Source: Lachnospiraceae bacterium (GTDB taxonomy: Bacteria > Bacillota > Clostridia > Lachnospirales > Lachnospiraceae). From it: 59,669 nucleotides of DNA. Positions 56,616 to 59,669 of the stretch are shown here, one piece after another (the stretch's first letter is position 1; the number at the start of each line of letters is the position of its first letter). Below the pieces are notes generated by a model that did no database searches, was not told where the DNA came from, and was given only the letters and a program-made list of their open reading frames with translations. Location: positions 1-59,669 of the forward strand of contig JAKSRV010000002.1 of NCBI GenBank assembly GCA_024403435.1, written 5' to 3'. The position numbers and the translations under genes were made by a program.

Positions 56616-58328
56616 TTGAACAAGAAGCTTTTTTGGATAGTAAATATAATAATGATCGGCTGTGCGCTTGTCTGGACATTTACCAATGTAAGCTATGATG
56701 AACAGTATCAGATGGCAATGGCGTACAGGCTTTTGGCCGGGGACAAGATGATAACTCAGATGTGGGAACCTCATCAGACTTCGGCTTTTGTTTGTGCGGC
56801 ATTTATGGGGCTGTATCACTTGGTAACTAAGTCATACACAGGGGTTGCTGTATTCCTGCATTTAATCGGAATGCTCATTAGAGCTGCTGTTGCCGTTTGC
56901 TTTTACAGAACCGTGAAAAAAGATATCGGTAACTCGGTAGCATATTTTGCATCGATACTTGTTTTTATGATATCACCCAAGGACCTTGCAATTCCGGAGT
57001 TTGCAAATGTGCAGGTGTGGATGGGAATATTGATGTTTTGCAGTCTGATTGAGTATTTCAGAAAGCAAAAAAAGACTATGCTGATTGCGGCAGCTGCATG
57101 TCTGTGTCTTCAGATATTGGCATACCCGTCATGCTTGATTGTATATATTCCGGCGGTAATTATTCTTGCAAAATACGCTGACAGAAAAAAGCGCGCTGCG
57201 GTAATAGCTTTGTTTACAGGAGTATGCGCAATTATAGGAGTGGGATACATTTCATATTTCCTTGTTACACGCACACCGTCGGACGTAATGACAAACATCA
57301 GTGCGATGATGAACCTGGAACCCAGCCATACTGTCAGTGCCGGTACTAAGCTTTATGCATATCTCAAAGACATAGGCGAAATGCTCATATGCTATGCCGG
57401 TATAGGTGCTGTCGGGGGTATTGCGACGGCAATAGCCTATGCGGGCGCCAAGAAAAAGATGAATAATGACAAAAGTAAGTTGAAAAACTATGCAATAGGG
57501 ATATTCCTTTTGTCTACAGCAATTGTGATGTTGGTCGGTTTTTGTCTGAATATTGTGCTTGTGACCGACAGATGCGCATATACGGTTATCTTTGTATACA
57601 TCATTGTTGCGGGACTGTTGACACGAAAGTCTCTGAGTGTATCGGAGAGGGTTGTTTATTATTCGGGTTTTTGGATTGGCGTTGTTGGTTTTGCTGCGAC
57701 ATTGATGCTCACCAATTTGCCGTTTACAGCGTCGGGAGCTTATGCAATTCTTGCGATTGCAGTTTCTGTAATCCCGATTTGCAGGTGGCTTGAACAATCC
57801 ATGATGACGAGGCTTAAAAAGGCTATATATATTTGCGGAATGAGCTTTGCAGCATTACTGGTAGTGAGATGTATATATATCCGAACTCCTCTTACCGGCA
57901 GAGATCAGATATGTTCTGTGATAAGTGAGGACATGTCTTTGGTAAGAAGCGGACCGCTGAAGGGAATTATTACCAATGATTCGGGAGCAAGAAAGCAACA
58001 GATATGTGTTGCCGAATTTGCACAATATGTCCCGGACGGCAGTTCGATATGGATTGTTGATGAACTCACGGATTCAGCATTTTATATGTTGGGAGATTAT
58101 GACGTTGCGGTGCCCAGTACAATTGCCGATCCCAAGAATACTGAGGGAATGAAAAAGTATTGGGAACTTAATCCTGATAAGATGCCGGATGTTATTGCTG
58201 TCGCTTGCTACGGCGGAGAAATCGATTACGGTATCCTGACCAACAGCTGGATATTGGAGTGGATTGAAAATGAATATAAGCCGTCGGAGAGTATTGACGG
58301 TACATTTTACAGATTTTTGTATAAATAA
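56616..58328 (+). CDS. Polytopic membrane protein, GT-C glycosyltransferase-like
   Basis: 570 residues and about twelve hydrophobic helices, followed by a ~160-residue soluble C-terminal domain. The first external loop contains NVSYDEQYQMAMAYRLLAGDKM, with the Asp-Glu pair expected in GT-C/PMT-type enzymes. The TTG start is supported by GAGGGA upstream. It lies between the two glutamine synthetase genes and has its own promoter. Similar in layout to the protein at 14434, but not obviously a close paralogue. Substrate unknown. Confidence 0.75.
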   Translation: MNKKLFWIVNIIMIGCALVWTFTNVSYDEQYQMAMAYRLLAGDKMITQMWEPHQTSAFVCAAFMGLYHLVTKSYTGVAVFLHLIGMLIRAAVAVCFYRTVKKDIGNSVAYFASILVFMISPKDLAIPEFANVQVWMGILMFCSLIEYFRKQKKTMLIAAAACLCLQILAYPSCLIVYIPAVIILAKYADRKKRAAVIALFTGVCAIIGVGYISYFLVTRTPSDVMTNISAMMNLEPSHTVSAGTKLYAYLKDIGEMLICYAGIGAVGGIATAIAYAGAKKKMNNDKSKLKNYAIGIFLLSTAIVMLVGFCLNIVLVTDRCAYTVIFVYIIVAGLLTRKSLSVSERVVYYSGFWIGVVGFAATLMLTNLPFTASGAYAILAIAVSVIPICRWLEQSMMTRLKKAIYICGMSFAALLVVRCIYIRTPLTGRDQICSVISEDMSLVRSGPLKGIITNDSGARKQQICVAEFAQYVPDGSSIWIVDELTDSAFYMLGDYDVAVPSTIADPKNTEGMKKYWELNPDKMPDVIAVACYGGEIDYGILTNSWILEWIENEYKPSESIDGTFYRFLYK

Positions 58329-58472
58329 ATCATTACAAAAAATAGCCTGATGGGTTTTGTACAAAATGAAATAAATAACATATCACAATGTCGGATATTG
58401 TATACAATTATACAATTTTTAGAAAAAAGCAGAAAATACTATTGCATTTTCAAAAAGATAGTATTATTTTAG

Positions 58473-58569
58473 TAACATCAGTTGCGGATGTTAATCGTCC
58501 CAACAACATAACGGTAAACTTGAACAAAGATGTTCCGATGGGTTAATGCGCCTTCGGAGCATCTTTTTT
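58473..58569 (+). promoter_or_regulatory. Possible attenuator of the second GSIII gene
   Basis: A 7-bp hairpin TAACATC/GATGTTA (58473-58493) precedes a strong 13-bp terminator hairpin (58526-58538 with 58554-58566) with a T run. The sequence GATGTT occurs both in the first hairpin's 3' arm (58487-58492) and in the terminator's 5' arm (58529-58534). AACATC (58474-58479) could therefore pair with either, and the second pairing would open the terminator. Confidence 0.55.
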
Positions 58570-58647
58570 ATTTCCCGAGTATTACATCCAAGTCAGACAT
58601 AATTATTACAACAGCTAAGTCAGTCACCAAGGGAAAGTTCAAGGTTA

Positions 58648-58691
58648 TGTTCCGCATCGACAAAACATAAAATACTATACAGCGCGGAACA
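58648..58691 (+). other. Hairpin just upstream of the second GSIII start
   Basis: TGTTCCGC (58648-58655) and GCGGAACA (58684-58691) are perfect 8-bp arms around a 28-nt AT-rich loop, ending about 10 bp before the GGGAG ribosome site. It may influence translation or mRNA stability. Confidence 0.5.
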
Positions 58692-58714
58692 ATCAAACGA
58701 AGGGAGCGTATAAA

Positions 58715-59669
58715 ATGAGCGAGATTCTTAATGTGGAAGAACTGTTTGGCAGCAAGGTATTTACTGTCGGCAAAATGAAGGAAAGACTTCCTAAGAGCGT
58801 ATTCAAGGAAGTAAAGAAAGTAATGGAAAAGGGCGGAGAGCTCTCAAAGGAATCTGCAGACGTAGTTGCTAAGGCAATGAAGGATTGGGCAGTAGAGAAC
58901 GGCGCTACTCACTATACACACTGGTTCCAGCCTCTTACCGGAATCACCGCTGAAAAGCATGATGCATTTGTAACTCATCCCGATGAAGAGGGCAAGATGA
59001 TTATGGAGTTCTCAGGTAAGGAGCTCATCAAGGGCGAGCCTGATGCTTCTTCATTCCCTTCAGGTGGTCTTCGTGCTACCTTCGAGGCAAGAGGATATAC
59101 AGTATGGGATATTACCTCACCCGCATTCCTTAAGGAAGATGCTACCGGAGTAATCCTTTGCATCCCTACAGCATTCTGTTCATATACCGGTGAGGCTCTT
59201 GATAAGAAGACTCCTCTTCTTCGTTCAATGGAAGCTGTCAGCGAGCAGGCACTTCGTATTGTAAGACTTTTTGGTAATACAGAGGCTACCAAGGTTGTTG
59301 CTTCAGTAGGTCCTGAGCAGGAGTACTTCCTTGTAGACAGAGAAAAGTATCTGAAGAGACCTGACCTTATTTTTGCAGGCCGCACCCTTTTTGGTGCTCC
59401 CGCTCCTAAGGGACAGGAAATGGAAGATCACTACTTCGGTGCTATCCGTGAGAGAATCGGTAGCTACATGAAGGATCTTAACATTGCACTTTGGAAGCTC
59501 GGTGTAACAGCAAAGACTCAGCACAATGAGGTTGCTCCCGCACAGCATGAGCTTGCTCCTATATATGAGACTGCAAATATTGCAGTTGACCACAACCAGC
59601 TTGTAATGGAGACCATGAAGAAGGTTGCAGGACGTCACGGACTTACCTGCCTGCTTCATGAGAAGCCTT
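58715..59669 (+). CDS. glnN: Glutamine synthetase type III, second copy (3' end outside window)
   Basis: Open frame from ATG 58715 (GGGAG nine bases upstream) to the window end, 318 codons seen. Compared by eye with the first copy, about 24 of 318 residues differ, mostly conservative (for example Thr28Ser, Cys39Lys, Gln82His). All family motifs named for the first copy up to [12 protein letters not shown] are kept. The DNA differs at many third positions, so the duplication is not very recent. Its leader is unlike that of copy one, which suggests separate regulation. Confidence 0.95.
   Translation, partial: MSEILNVEELFGSKVFTVGKMKERLPKSVFKEVKKVMEKGGELSKESADVVAKAMKDWAVENGATHYTHWFQPLTGITAEKHDAFVTHPDEEGKMIMEFSGKELIKGEPDASSFPSGGLRATFEARGYTVWDITSPAFLKEDATGVILCIPTAFCSYTGEALDKKTPLLRSMEAVSEQALRIVRLFGNTEATKVVASVGPEQEYFLVDREKYLKRPDLIFAGRTLFGAPAPKGQEMEDHYFGAIRERIGSYMKDLNIALWKLGVTAKTQHNEVAPAQHELAPIYETANIAVDHNQLVMETMKKVAGRHGLTCLLHEKP

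Larger units (their letters stand above)
58329..58714 (+). other. 386-bp leader/intergenic region before the second GSIII gene
   Basis: No gene is supported here. It contains a perfect 12-bp palindrome TTTTGTACAAAA (58355-58366) and an operator-like inverted repeat ATTGTATA-CAAT-TATACAAT (58397-58416). Both could bind a nitrogen regulator; neither fits the GlnR consensus. Next come a possible attenuator (58473-58569) and a further hairpin (58648-58691) just before the SD. Confidence 0.6.

Noticed and set aside
58530..58671. Short open frame in the second GSIII leader ending in a Lys/Thr-rich stretch
   Set aside because: It begins inside the terminator stem, has no ribosome site and resembles no family; may be chance or a gene remnant.

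Overview
The window is a chromosomal stretch from a low-to-moderate-GC Firmicute, most likely a Lachnospiraceae member of the Butyrivibrio/Pseudobutyrivibrio kind. Pointers are two type III glutamine synthetases, a GlgC/GlgD pair, a clostridial-type DnaD + DnaC-like loader pair, the ireB-ruvX-DUF1292 gene order, and a fused AccD-AccA carboxyltransferase. Genus-level placement is inference. Almost all genes lie on the + strand; only a GGDEF protein (26803-28152) and an HPr-like protein (46147-46377) are on the - strand. I saw no rRNA, tRNA, CRISPR array, prophage or insertion sequence.

Layout. 1-1840: end of the ATP synthase operon (atpD, atpC) and its terminator. 1855-8399: a membrane-anchored protein with a degenerate C39-like domain, murC, then a 312-bp gap carrying seven DnaA-box-like 9-mers, followed by a double-DnaD-domain protein and a DnaC/DnaI-like ATPase. 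8421-11469: prs, then bioY and bioB behind two BirA-type operators. 11545-15975: glgC, glgD, spoVG and a GT-C-like membrane protein. 16063-26741: an FHA-FHA-ABC transporter with its permease, pth, mfd, an alpha/beta hydrolase, a lipocalin-like hypothetical and a DacF-type D,D-carboxypeptidase. 26803-31740: a GGDEF protein divergent from an LCP-family protein and an unusual envelope-spanning protein.

31846-40335 holds an acyl/polyketide-type cluster: flavin reductase, PlsC-like acyltransferase, ACP, a fused ketosynthase plus chain-length-factor-like protein, FabG, FabZ, FabD and AccDA. There is no enoyl reductase, FabH, AccB or AccC in the window. The second ketosynthase half has Gln where the active-site Cys should be, as in KS-beta/CLF subunits. 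An aryl-polyene-like or other polyene product is therefore a serious possibility. The main alternative is an unusual housekeeping FAS cluster.

40433-54193 is rich in RNA-modification and RNA-decay genes: prmA, a CbiT-like protein, rsmE, a cysteine desulfurase with thiI, a Crh-like HPr paralogue, mtaB, ireB, ruvX, DUF1292, RNase J, a YlbF-family protein, an MltG fragment, a TrmR-like methyltransferase and a U32 protein. The ireB-to-U32 part matches the Bacillus subtilis yrzL-yrrK-yrzB-yrrL-yrrM-yrrN/O order with insertions. 54364-59669: two closely related GSIII genes flank a GT-C-like membrane protein; the second has a leader that could form alternative attenuator structures and is cut by the window end.

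The most unusual items are the KS-CLF fusion cluster, the secreted cohesin-like domain fused through a membrane helix to a TagH/Wzt-like ATPase that has lost its catalytic motifs, the DnaA-box cluster before the helicase-loader genes, the two-FHA ABC transporter, and two places where the -35 box of the next gene sits inside the preceding terminator.
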